Source of the DNA: Diplolepis rosae
Lineage: Eukaryota > Arthropoda > Insecta > Hymenoptera > Diplolepididae
Assembly: GCA_030998225.1 (NCBI GenBank)
Contig: JAPYXD010000742.1
Coordinates: 124,001-188,000 of the forward strand
Direction of reading: 5' to 3'
Length of the DNA stretch: 64,000 nucleotides
In this document: piece by piece, positions 26,301-35,764 of the stretch
Layout of the letters: every line of letters starts with the position of its first letter
How positions within the stretch are numbered: position 1 is the first letter of the stretch
The notes under the pieces: model-generated
What the model saw: only the letters and a program-made list of their open reading frames with translations
The model's database searches: none
Told to the model about the DNA's origin: nothing
Made by a program: the position numbers and the translations under genes

Positions 26301-27779
26301 GGTTTCTGTGACGCCAACAAAAAGGGTTACGGAGCCTGCATTTACGTGCGTTCAACAGACAAGCAGGGCCAGCATTATTCGTCTCTAGTGTGCTCCAAGT
26401 CTCGAGTAACTCCAATACAGAAACTCACGATACCACGATTAGAATTATGCGGTGCTCTCTTACTTTCACGCCTATACGAAGTCACTTTTTCGGCTTTAAA
26501 GAATATAGAATTTAGTCAAACTATTTTGTGGGCAGATTCCACGATCGCGCTCTATTGGTTGAACACGCCTCCATACGCTTTGAAAACATTTGAAGCAAAT
26601 CGTGTAGCAAAGATCCAAGAGATCACAAAAAACGTTGCAAATATTACATGGAGACATGTACGCACAGAAGACAATCCCGCCGATCTATGTTCTCGCGGTC
26701 AATTACCAGATAAGTTCATTTCCGAAATTGAGTTCTGGCAGCGTGGTCCTTGTTGGCTTACTCAGAATGAAACAAGTTGGCCTTACTTTAAACTTAACAA
26801 AGGAAAACCCTCCGAAATCAGTTCCATCCCGCTACAGGTAGCCATCACGATTACATCATTGAATAAACGTAATGATTCAGACAATGTTAATGAATCGGAA
26901 GCTATTTTTAAACGATTTTCTTCCCTTAAAGCTTTAATTCGAGTCCTCGCATATTGTTTTCGATTTTATCACAGGATTAAAAAAGATGACTCAATTAAAT
27001 TAACAGGTGAATTGTCTGAGAAAGAGCTTAAATTATCAAAGGATTGCATTATTAAACTCACTCAAGCAACTAGTTTTTCAAAAGAAATTGATAACTTATC
27101 ACATAAAGGGATAGTTAATTCAAGAAGTAACATTCTCAATCTCAATCCTTTCTTAGATAAGGGAATCCTGAAGGTAGGCGGAAGACTTACCAAGGCAGAT
27201 CTACCATATGATCAAGAGCATCCGATTTTACTTCCACGTAAGCATCACGTGACAGAGCTTATTATTCGCGACAATCATCTTGCGTCAATGCATTCAGGTG
27301 TTCAAGCTACTTTATATTCTGTACGCGAACAATACTGGCCTATCGATGGGCGAAACATAACGCGAAGAATAATTCACAATTGTGTCAAATGTTGTAGATT
27401 AAAGCCTCACGAAATCAATCAACAAATGGGAAACCTACCCGCGGATCGATTAGATTATTCGCGACCTTTCTTGAATGTCGGAGTCGACTACTGCGGACCT
27501 TTCTACATCAAAGAAAGACGATATCGCAATATTAAAAAGATTAAAAATTACGTGTCAGTTTTTGTGTGCCTTGCAACTAAAGCTGTGCATCTGGAACTCG
27601 TAAGCGATCTTACCACGAAAGCCTTTCTTGGCTGTCTGAAAAGATTTATTTCACGACGCGGAAAACCAGAAAAAATTCGATCAGACAATGGCACCAACTT
27701 TTGTGGTGCTAGCAGACAATTACAAGAAATCGAACAACTTGTCAATTCTACAACGCACAATATTAAAGTCAAGGGATAG
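26301..27779 (+). pseudogene. BEL RNase H and integrase core region
   Basis: Reads in frame 3, shifted from the RT. It opens with GFCDANKKGYGACIY, the first Asp motif of BEL RNase H, then IPRLELCGALL (Glu), LWADSTIALYWL (Asp) and DNPADLCSRG (last Asp). Integrase follows: HLASMHSGVQ with a downstream CVKCCRL (HHCC zinc region), then NVGVDYCGPF and RSDNGTNFCGA (first two catalytic Asp). TAG at 27777 ends it before the catalytic Glu. Compared with intact BEL elements, something like 150 residues are missing upstream at the RT junction (estimate from family layout). Confidence 0.85.
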
Positions 27780-28319
27780 TTAGAAAATCAGGGAGTAAAG
27801 TGATCGTTTAATCCGCCTGAAACTCCGCACTTTGGCGGTCTATGGGAAGCCGGGGTAAAATCCTTCAAACATCATTTTTTACGCACAGTTGGCGATAGTG
27901 TCTTGACTTTTGAACAATTGCATACATACGTAAATGAGATTGAAGCAATCCTAAACTCCCGCCCCCTTAGTCCCATGTCCTCTGATCCAAACGATCTACG
28001 TCCTTTAACTCCAGGCCATTTCCTTATTGGTGGTCCACTAACGAGCCTTCCTCAAGAAGATATTCACAAGGAATACTTGAATGAGTTAACCGTTCGCAGC
28101 AAATGGCATTCTGGTTCAGCCAATATCGCTATCGGAGCGGTAGTCCTCATCAAAGAAGATAATGCACCACCCTTACAACGGAAACTAGCTCGAGTCATCG
28201 AGACCTACCCTGGAAATGACGGTGTCGTGCGAGTAGTCTCCGTAAAGACAGCTGACAGCACCTATAAAAGATGCGTGAAGAAACTGTGCCCACTTACAGT
28301 GGATACTATACATATTTGA
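27780..28319 (+). pseudogene. BEL integrase C-terminal part
   Basis: Same frame as the RNase H/integrase segment, after TAG at 27777 and a further TGA about 35 bases later at a position where relatives have Trp (before SFNPPETPHFGG). GGLWEAGVKSFK holds the third catalytic residue (Glu). The last 138 codons (27903-28319) form the C-terminal integrase extension typical of BEL elements (DUF5641-like: LTPGHFLIGGPL near the start). The terminal stop is TGA at 28317. Confidence 0.8.
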
Positions 28320-28494
28320 CGTATCTTGAACAATTTATATTTATACATTACTATTCTGTAATCTTTATTACGTATCTGTATTACTTACTCTATACTCAAT
28401 GTAGGTTATCAAACGATTAAGAACATTCCACCCCTTTACTAAAAGTCATAAAAAGGCTGCGTATAAATCAATCCTTCTTGAACGAGAACCGTTC

Positions 28495-28507
28495 AAAGGG
28501 GCCGGCA
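28495..28507 (+). other. Polypurine tract of BEL element
   Basis: AAAGGGGCCGGCA lies directly before the 3' LTR at 28508. It is the position where plus-strand DNA synthesis is primed. The tract is interrupted by pyrimidines, as often seen in BEL. The stretch 28320-28494 before it is 3' untranslated sequence with nothing else recognised. Confidence 0.55.
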
Positions 28508-28573
28508 TGTTCCGTTGGAACTTTATCATGCTTCATTTGGAAGTTTTATGAGAGAGTGAAAATTCTATTATTA

Positions 28574-29330
28574 AAGGGTTTCCCAAGAAGGGTGATATGT
28601 TTTGAAATTGAAAAAAAACACTGAATATTCATTCGGAATTGATCGAAATCTTTTTTATTATATTGGATATTCTATGCCATTTATGATTTAAACAATATAT
28701 CGGCCAAATGTCCCCCGAGACTTGAGCCAAAAATGCGCCTCATCAGAAAAGATGATTTTTTGATGAAAATTGGGATCATTTTCAATTGATTCCAGAGCCC
28801 AATCCGCGAACTCCCGACGCAAACGATGGTCATTAGGCTTCAGTTCTTGGGCCAGAATCATCTTATAGGGATGCAGGCCAAGATCCAATCGCAAAATACG
28901 CCAGGTAGTCATCCTGGACAGGCCCAATTCCTGAGATCGGCGTGGCACGGACAATTCACGGTTTTCCTCGATACTGGCCTGTACGGCGGCTATATTCTGT
29001 GTAGAACGTGCGGTACGCATACGATTTTTAGGCTTAGTATCCAATAGAGTAAATTCACTCTCCAACTTATCGATTATTCGACGAATTGAGAGCGCGGATG
29101 GAGCAGAATGACGACCATATTTTGCACGATATGCTCTTTGAACACCGACAAAACTTCTCGAATTTTGATAAAATAATTGGACAATTTCCAAACGTTGTGG
29201 AAGCGTGAAACTACTCATGATTAAATGGCAAACCTTACTGATGACAACTGACAGCAGACGTCAAAAATTTCAGTTCAAATGAGCCCGATAGGGACATTCA
29301 AAATCATATCACCCCTATTGGGAAACCCTT
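28574..29330 (-). mobile_element. Tc1/mariner-type element, internally deleted (757 bp)
   Basis: The ends are inverted repeats of about 33 bp beginning AAGGGTTTCCCAA, with two or three mismatches between them. A TA dinucleotide is duplicated on both sides (28572-28573 and 29331-29332), the target preference of Tc1/mariner. Inside is a 5' fragment of a transposase on the minus strand. A complete element should be about 1.2-1.4 kb, so this is a deletion derivative that would need transposase supplied from elsewhere. Confidence 0.92.
28688..29218 (-). pseudogene. Truncated Tc1/mariner transposase (176 aa)
   Basis: Starts MSSFTLPQRLEIVQLFYQN, the N-terminal helix-turn-helix seen in DUF4817-type insect transposases (residues 1-60). 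A second HTH-like region follows (SVPRRSQELGLSRMTTWRIL, about residues 90-110). The first catalytic Asp lies in KIIFSDEAHFWL near the end. The protein then stops after 13 junction residues, so the second Asp and the third Asp/Glu are absent. It could still bind element ends but could not cut DNA. The ATG at 29216-29218 is well placed, near the inverted repeat. Whether it is expressed cannot be seen. Confidence 0.85.
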
Positions 29331-29983
29331 TATAAGGCTTATGAATTTTGAAAGGAATGTTGACAAAAACTTAAACTTAGAATTTGCTTACCTATACTTG
29401 TGTCCCATCTGCGCTTTATATTCTTATTATACTTAATCCTACAATCTGTCTATCTTCACTTTCACTACGAACACTTTATTGCTATAAGCTGTCTAGCATC
29501 GAAAGTCTAATATTCAACTTACCTACCCTATCATAAAAACTAGTGTCGGTACGAAAGCGATGGTCAGGCGTTCGAGCCCATCAGCCTTTTTGGGTTTTTC
29601 CCCAGAAAACTCCCCTTACTGTCTTCCACCTACGTCAGCAAAAAGGAGTGGTTCCAAAATCCCTCACTTCGATGATCTATCTAATAAGAAACTCTGATTC
29701 ACCCTCTACTAATTTGTACCCCTCTTCGTATCATTGAACCTACAAGTAACTGTCTGTTCCTAACTCTAAGTTAATTCAATCGTTTTCGGCCATCCCACCA
29801 AGCTATTTTGTCTATTCGGGAAACGATCAGCCATCCACTTTGGCTGCTATTTATCAATCTTCGGCTAACTATTATTCATATTCAATTCTGTAAATATTAA
29901 ACCTTGCTGGTGTGTGTTAAAATATATGTGAACATTAAAACGAAATCTGTGCGAATTTCAATTATTTAACCTACTAGCAAACA

Positions 29984-30526
29984 AAGTTGTTTTTATAACT
30001 ATTAATGTATAAATATAAAACAATTCCTGTAAAGTATTGTTTTGATAATCTGGTGCATGATTTTGAGCATCGCAGTCTTTGCAACCGTAAAAGAATTTGT
30101 TTTTGAAAGAGTTAGTGTTCGAATAAGAAAAAAGTTCGGACAGATTATTGTTTCTGCGACCAGGTGTATGATCCTGAACAACGGGATCATTAAAAATGCA
30201 TTTTAAGTTATTTTTATAACTATTAATGTATAAATATAAAGACAATTCCGGCAAAGTATTTTTTCAGCAATCTGGTGCATGATTCTGTAAAAGAATGTGT
30301 TTTAAAAGGGATGTGTTCGAATAAGAAAAACGTTTCGTCAGATTATTATTTATGCGACCCGGTGTATGATCCTGAACAATAGGGTCATTAAAAATGTATT
30401 TTAAATTGTTTTTACAACTATTAATGTATACCTATGAAAACAATTTCTCTAAAGTAATTTTTTAATAATCTGGTTCATGATTTTGATCATCGGAGTCTTT
30501 GAAACTGCAAAAGAATTTGTTTTTGT
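29984..30526. repeat. 221-bp satellite array, last block
   Basis: Resumes with AAGTT, the second copy of the BEL target duplication, and runs about 2.5 monomers. It ends at about 30526 in TTTGTTTTTG, where a different repeat (TTAAGAAAATTTTCTGTG...) begins. This is the right edge of the satellite domain in this window. Confidence 0.93.
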
Positions 30527-30561
30527 TAAGAAAATTTTCTGTGAAAAAAGGAACGCTTTCA

Positions 30562-30630
30562 CTCCGCTGGGTATCGAGCCCAGGTCCTTTTGATTGCCGG
30601 TCGAATGCTCTGTCATCTGAGCTACGGAGG
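30562..30630 (-). repeat. tRNA-like repeat copy (anticodon-arm CCGGCAA)
   Basis: The minus strand reads as a tRNA-like cloverleaf: CTCCG/CGGAG acceptor pairs, D arm GCTCAGATGACAGAGC, anticodon loop CCGGCAA, and a T arm CTGGG-CTCGATA-CCCAG with a perfect 5-bp stem. The loop gives GGC at the anticodon positions but has C at position 33, where tRNAs have U. It is embedded in a longer repeated unit (30530-30663), so a tRNA-derived dispersed repeat is likelier than a functional tRNA gene. Confidence 0.65.
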
Positions 30631-30663
30631 TTCCACAACTTTTCTCACAGAAACTTGTTAACG

Positions 30664-30953
30664 CTGAAATATTCCTGAGGAAGGTTCTCTCAATATTCCT
30701 TTCGGACCTTAATTGGTTCCTTTCACCTTTCAATGCAGGCATTAATACAAAAACTTCTTTTCCTCTAAATTACACACAACATCAATAATAGAGGTGTGCA
30801 AAAAGATTCGACTGGCCTCCGTCGAATGTCGAATATTCGATATCCGAAACGCCTCCATCGAATGTCGGATACATTCGAAGCGCGCTTCTTCGGGTACTGA
30901 ACATTCGATCAACGCAGGATGTACTTTGTAATTTTTGATCAGGCATTACACAA
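30664..30953 (+). repeat. 290-bp inverted repeat, left arm
   Basis: Matches 34433-34722 in reverse complement along its length with few differences. It contains palindromic stretches around TCGAATATTCGA and an AAGCGCGCTT box. The two arms are 3.5 kb apart and could be the long inverted ends of one element or two independent insertions in opposite orientation. No coding sequence. Confidence 0.88.
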
Positions 30954-31811
30954 TTTTCTGATTTTTCTAAATCATTTCAGTGGATTATGTTGATCATTAG
31001 AAGAGTGTATCACTGTATGTGATAACGGAACTCTACTATATCGACCTTATCAACCTATGATTCAGAATTAATGTAACGTCTCGCAAGACTAGATGGAATT
31101 TTTTTAATCATAATTATTAAGAAAATTTTCTGTGTAAAAAGGAACGCTTCCACTCCACTGGTTATCGAGCCCAAGTCCTTTCGATTGCCGGTCGAATGCT
31201 CTGTCATATGAGCTACGGAGGTTCCACAACTTTTCTCACAGAAACTTGTTAACGCCAATCTTGGCTACGGATAAACCGGGAACTATTTTCTGATTTTTCT
31301 AAATCATTTCAGTCGATTATGTCGATCATTAGAAGAGTGTATCACTGTATGTGATAACGGAACTCTACTATATCGACCTTATCAACCTATGATTCAGAAT
31401 TAATGTAACGTCTCGCAAGACTAGATGGAATTTTTTTAATCATAATTATTAAGAAAATTTTCTGTGTAAAAAGGAACGCTTCCACTCCACTGGTTATCGA
31501 GCCCAAGTCCTTTCGATTGCCGGTCGAATGCTCTGTCATATGAGCTACGGAGGTTCCACAACTTTTCTCACAGAAACTTGTTAACGCCAATCTTGGCTAC
31601 GGATAAACCGGGAACTATTTTCTGATTTTTCTAAATCATTTCAGTCGATTATGTCGATCATTAGAAGAGTGTATCACTGTATGTGATAACGGAACTCTAC
31701 TATATCGACCTTATCAACCTATGATTCAGAATTAATGTAACGTTTCGCAAGACTAGATGGAATTTTTTTAATCATAATTATTAAGAAAATTTTCTGTGTA
31801 AAAAGGAACGC
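30954..31811. repeat. 332-bp tandem repeat, about 2.6 copies
   Basis: Units at 30954, 31286 and 31618 (last one cut at 31811). Units 2 and 3 are near-identical; unit 1 has a few differences (GTGGATTATGTTG against GTCGATTATGTCG). Units 1 and 2 each carry a full minus-strand tRNA-like sequence (31153-31221 and 31485-31553) with the CCGGCAA loop; unit 3 stops before it. Identical 67-codon frames over the tRNA-like parts follow from the duplication and are not genes. Confidence 0.92.
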
Positions 31812-31984
31812 TTGATCGACTATGACGCTATGATCGATATAATCGACTGAAATGATTTAGAAAAATCAGAAAATAGTTCCCGGTTTATCCGTAGCCAAGA
31901 TTGGCGTCAACAAGTTTCTGTGAGAAAAGTTGTGGAACCTCCGTAGCTCAGATGACAGAGCATTCGACCGGCAATCGAAAGGAC
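31812..31984 (+). repeat. Inverted partial copy of the 332-bp unit with half a tRNA-like sequence
   Basis: Plus-strand copy of the part of the 332-bp unit that runs from the TTTCTGATTTTTC region to the tRNA-like sequence. The tRNA-like part begins at 31938 and breaks off after the anticodon stem (31984), where CACAAACCG replaces the T arm. With the array to its left this forms a large inverted repeat. The next 230 bp (31985-32218) hold nothing recognised. Confidence 0.8.
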
Positions 31985-32218
31985 CACAAACCGAAATTGC
32001 CTCCCCTGGGGTGCTGCTGGCCAAACGACTGACGCGCTCGTTTTTTATCCATGGAAGGAGAACATCGAGTTATTTAGTTATCCTTCCCAAAACCAATATA
32101 AAATTTCCCCAAAATAAAAATTTGAAAGTATTCAAAACGTTTCTCTCTCCAGGGTCCAAGAAGTCGCTGAAATTGCCATTCAATTATAGTCATATTAAAT
32201 AAAATAATAATTAGAATT

Positions 32219-32570
32219 AAGGCAATATGATGCGCTAAGCTTTATTACATACAATATTAAAATAAATAGGCCATTAGCATTAAGCAAAAGGTAAAATAAG
32301 TCGCGTAACATAAATTAAGATAATAATTAATCTAAAGGCAATACAATGCATAAAAGTATTAGGGTAGCCAATGCATAATAGTTATGAATATATAATATCA
32401 AAAATTAGGATATTAGAAATAAGCATAAAGGTTAAAATAAGTCGCGTGATATTAATTAAAATACCAGTTAGTCTTAAGGCAATACAATGCATAATAATCA
32501 TGAATATACAATATCAAAATAACGAGGCCATTAGCAATAAGCATAAGAGGTAAAATAAGTCGCGGCAGAG
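32219..32570. repeat. Degenerate tandem repeat, about three copies
   Basis: AGGCAATAYRATGC recurs near 32219, 32334 and 32477, and GGTTAAAATAAGTCGCG-type boxes recur near 32290, 32430 and 32553, giving units of about 115-145 bp with indels. No coding sense; the short frames here are products of the repeat. Confidence 0.65.
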
Positions 32571-33203
32571 AAGGGGTTATAATAATTCGCAACATTACAA
32601 TCATCAGAGAATCATTTGCATTGTGGTACCACAATCAGAACATTAGTATCGCATTCTCACCTTTCACACACTTTTCTTCTTTCATTGCTTTAATCAATTA
32701 AAAAGGGAATGTATCCCTCCCTTTCTGGTTTCCTAGAATCGAATATATGAAGGCGGAATGCCATATCCGAACGTAAAAAGTTCGCATACTATTTTGTCCG
32801 GCAGCAGAGCGAAAGCGAGTTTTCACGTTTGAAAATATACAAATCGGGTTTAAAGTAACTGATGTTATGTTGGTTGCTATATTTTATTTGTCATTTTTGT
32901 GAGCTATAAATTGAGCTAAAAAATTATTATAACATTTATTAATTGTGTTATGTGTTATGTAATTGTGCCTCGAACTTTTTCGATCCTTCCCCGTTTACAG
33001 GCGTGGAATCGGTTGGACAAAATTATTTGCAGTCGAATGGTTATGGGTAAGCATTTTTTAAAGTGCGACGTCATAGGGTTAATGCTCTTCAAAGAGCGCG
33101 TGATATTAAAAATATATCAAATTAATTCGTTCAGTTTGAAATTGTTGTCACTGCCTACATTATTGGACGATAACTAGTCGCGTATCAGATAGGATACGTT
33201 GTC
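32571..33203. other. AT-rich stretch, nothing recognised
   Basis: A 75-codon open stretch at 32950-33177 has no recognisable motif. No inverted ends or tandem structure were seen. Confidence 0.5.
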
Positions 33204-33274
33204 GACTGTGTAGCGCAGTGGTTAGAGCAGTCGACCGGCAATCGAAAGACCTAGGCTCGAATCCCAGCGCAGTC
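33204..33274 (+). tRNA. tRNA-like gene or tRNA-derived repeat, GGC at anticodon position
   Basis: 71 nt fold plausibly as a cloverleaf. Acceptor GACTGTG/CGCAGTC pairs 7 of 7 with one G-T. The D arm is GCGCAGTGGTTAGAGC, the anticodon arm has four pairs around loop CCGGCAA, and the T arm CTAGG-CTCGAAT-CCCAG has one mismatch. The internal A and B box-like sequences are in place and a T9 run follows at 33282. GGC would read an alanine codon, but position 33 is C, not U, and insect alanine tRNAs normally carry AGC. It shares its anticodon arm with the repeats at 30562, 31153 and 31485, so it probably belongs to a tRNA-derived family. Confidence 0.45.
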
Positions 33275-33281
33275 GAAAGCA

Positions 33282-33290
33282 TTTTTTTTT
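33282..33290 (+). terminator. Possible RNA polymerase III terminator
   Basis: Run of nine T residues eight bases after the tRNA-like sequence at 33204-33274. It suits Pol III termination; in AT-rich DNA such runs also occur by chance. Confidence 0.4.
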
Positions 33291-33453
33291 CAACAGAAAA
33301 ATTTCAAATTCTATAAAGATTTGAAATTATTTGCATTATTTGCGATATAAGAGTTTGAAACTCAACTAATTAATTTTAAATCATTTACAGCCGCAAGGCT
33401 GAGCCACTAGGCGATATAAGGAGATGCCCCTGTGGAGAAGGAGATGTCGGATG

Positions 33454-33490
33454 CCTGTGTAGCTCAGTGGTTAGAGCAGTCGACCGGCAA
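33454..33490 (+). repeat. 5' half of a tRNA-like sequence followed by A-rich tract
   Basis: CCTGTGTAGCTCAGTGG and the following bases match the 33204 copy up to the anticodon loop CCGGCAA, then pass directly into AAAAAATTAAAAA. Nothing of the T arm remains. It looks like a tRNA-half copy rather than a decayed whole tRNA. Confidence 0.55.
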
Positions 33491-33998
33491 AAAAATTAAA
33501 AATATTCATGTCCGGCGGACGTGGCTTTCACGCTTCTCTGAAATATGTATTTACAATTTTTTGAATGTAAATTTTCGAACAATTTTAAATTTAGTAAAAT
33601 TTTTTAAATTCATAATTCTCGATTATTGTTCACTATCAAAAACTACAAATACAAAAAATTTGCTGAAATTTTTTAACCAATAGGATTTTTTAAATATTTT
33701 CAAATAAAAAATGTAAACAGAAGATGTCAACCATTTAAAAGCTTTGTATTCTTACTTTTTTCGTATGCTAAACCCAGAAACTGTTGACCCTTAGCTCAAG
33801 CGATTCGATTAATAATGCTCAACTTCCATATCTATGTATCATTAGAACGCAACCCCTCTAAAAATCTTGAGTTTAACAACATTTTTCTGAATAGGCTTTT
33901 TAATTTTTATTACCAGTTATTATCTCTGAATGCGTCACATAAGACTAAAATATAGTAGTAAAATAGCCTGCTCTGTTTGCACGAATTCCGCACACTAC
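33491..33998. other. AT-rich stretch, nothing recognised
   Basis: Low-complexity AT-rich DNA without convincing frames, repeats or termini. Confidence 0.5.
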
Positions 33999-34373
33999 TT
34001 TTCATAACAAAATCTCGGAAAGTCGTGTTTCATGGCTCCTTGAAAAATGGAAAATGGTGCTTTTCGAGTAGGTGAAACTATTGCACTGAAGATATCATTC
34101 AATAATTCAGCATGCAATATACCATTCCTGAAAACATCACTCATTCCTCCACCGCCACCATATTTTCTCTCTATCTCTGTCAGACTAGCGTTGCCTCAAC
34201 GATTAAGAAATGTTCAAAGACCTACAAAAATTGTACTTTTCTTAATGCTAGCTCCCCACCACTCTGAAAAACCCCCAACTCATAACGCGACAACACACCG
34301 CTCGAAAAGCGCCATTTTGCATTTTTCGAAGGGGCCATGAAAACACGTATTTCTCGAGGTTGTGTTATGAAAA
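33999..34373. mobile_element. MITE with ~70-bp inverted ends
   Basis: The left end TTTTCATAAC...GGTGCTTTTCGAG (33999-34066) pairs with the right end CTCGAAAAGCGCC...GTTATGAAAA (34303-34373) over about 70 bp with small gaps. The interior of about 235 bp is non-coding. Target duplication is not resolved. No superfamily recognised. Confidence 0.82.
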
Positions 34374-34432
34374 ATAAATTCTTTCGACTATGCCGATATA
34401 AAATTAAAATACAATTATACAATGTATGTATA

Positions 34433-34722
34433 TTGTGTAATGCCTGATCAAAAATTACAAAGTACATCCTGCGTTGATCGAATGTTCAGTACCCGAAGAA
34501 GCGCGCTTCGAATGTATCCGACATTCGATGGAGGCGTTTCGGATATCGAATATTCGACATTCGACGAAGGCCAGTCGAATCTTTTTGCACACCTTTATTA
34601 TTGATGTTGTGTGTAATTTAGAGGAAAAGAAGTTTTTGTATTAATGCCTGCATTGAAAGGTGAAAGGAAGCAATTAAGGTCCAAAAGGAATATTGAGAGA
34701 ACCTTCCGCAGGAATATTTCAG
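34433..34722 (-). repeat. 290-bp inverted repeat, right arm
   Basis: Reverse complement of 30664-30953, from TTGTGTAATGCCTGATC to GGAATATTTCAG. Its right part already carries the AGAGAACCTTCCGCAGGAA phrase that continues into the GAACGTTC-rich region. Confidence 0.88.
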
Positions 34723-35764
34723 ATAATATTTGCAGAGAACGTTCCTGGAACTTTCCATAGAAACGTCCGAGAGCATTTCTAGCGAACGTTCGTAGAACTT
34801 TTAGCGGGAACATTCAGGGAAAATTTTTCGAGAACATTTAGGGGACATTTTTTGGGAATGTTCCTGGAATTGTTTACTACAGCATTCTGGGAACTTTCTT
34901 CATAGATAATCGTGCAGCTTCAAACATATTAATCAAGGGAATGTTTTTCATAAATAATTTTGGACATTAATTTGTAGGTAAAATAAAAAGAATTAATTAC
35001 AAATATTACTCTTTGAATTATATATTTTAATATGATTTAAATATGAAGAACAATTTACAATTATACAGATATGAAGAGAAAAACCAATAAGGTCTATCTG
35101 GTGCCAGAAATCCATTTTAGTTGTCAATTTTATAAGTCTTACATACTATAATTGCAATTACCGACGACACGCGTACCAATTAATCCATGAGGTTCATTGT
35201 TAAAAAAGAATAATGTGCAGATACGATATCTTACAAAATAAAGACATAACTTAAAATTATTCAACGATGTTCGATTATAAAGGAACTGTGCAATTACCAT
35301 TCGAGAAAAAGAAAAAAATCAGTTCTTAAGACATATCTTACTTATCTGAATTCTACCTTAAGGTTACTATTTTTTCTCGTCCGTCGCATTACCACATGAA
35401 TGTTCCCGCGAAAAGTTCTACAAATGTTCGCTAGAAATGCTTTCTAAACGTTCCTATGGAATGTTCCAGTAACGTTATCTGCGAATATTCTTTTAATTCT
35501 CATGCGCAAAGTTCTGCAAACGTTCCTATGGAAGGTCTCAAGAACGTTCTCTACGAATTTTCTCTGGATGTTCCTGCGGAAGGTTCTCTTGATATTCCTT
35601 TTGAACGTTCCTGGAACGTTTCACAAGAACATTAAGAGAACATTGGTTTGGAAAGTTCAAACACTCGGACATTTTCTTAGCTCTAGAAACGTTCTTTAAA
35701 CTTTCCAATTCAACCTACCTAACGTTCCATAGGAACGTTCAGGGAAGGTATTATGCTATGGGGG
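34723..35764. repeat. GAACGTTC-rich repeat region with inverted arms
   Basis: Dense GAACGTTC, GGAACATTC and similar palindromic units in two arms: about 34690-34870 and 35390-35764. The arms are partly inverted to each other (AGAGAACCTTCCGCAGGAA at 34693 against TTCCTGCGGAAGGTTCTCT at 35569). The ~500 bp between them (34900-35380) is AT-rich and featureless. The right end runs ...TAGGAACGTTCAGGGAAGG then GCTATGGGGGG at about 35755. This looks like a foldback-type transposon whose ends are made of short subrepeats. The end at 35764 is shared with another fragment at 37785-37897. Confidence 0.7.

Larger units (their letters stand above)
22441..29983 (+). mobile_element. BEL/Pao LTR retrotransposon, full length but inactivated
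   Basis: Both ends are defined: LTRs begin TGTTCCGTTGG and end CTAGCAAACA, and the element is flanked by the 5-bp direct duplication AAGTT (22436-22440 and 29984-29988). The coding order is gag zinc knuckles, aspartic protease, reverse transcriptase, RNase H, integrase and a C-terminal integrase extension, which is the BEL/Pao (Semotivirus) order. The two LTRs differ at roughly 3-4% of positions by eye, so the insertion is not recent. It is dead: in-frame stops in gag, between protease and RT and in integrase, plus a deletion between RT and RNase H. The element sits wholly inside satellite DNA. Confidence 0.95.
28508..29983 (+). repeat. BEL/Pao 3' LTR, split by a Tc1/mariner insertion
   Basis: Two parts, 28508-28573 and 29333-29983 (plus one duplicated TA), match the 5' LTR. 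Removing the insertion and one TA restores the exact 5' LTR sequence at the break. The DNA transposon therefore arrived after the retrotransposon. Confidence 0.95.

Noticed and set aside
28826..29047. Plus-strand frame opposite the truncated transposase
   Set aside because: Antisense shadow of the minus-strand transposase fragment.
31930..32202. 90-codon frame over the tRNA-like half copy
   Set aside because: It begins inside a repeated tRNA-like sequence and has no recognisable protein content.
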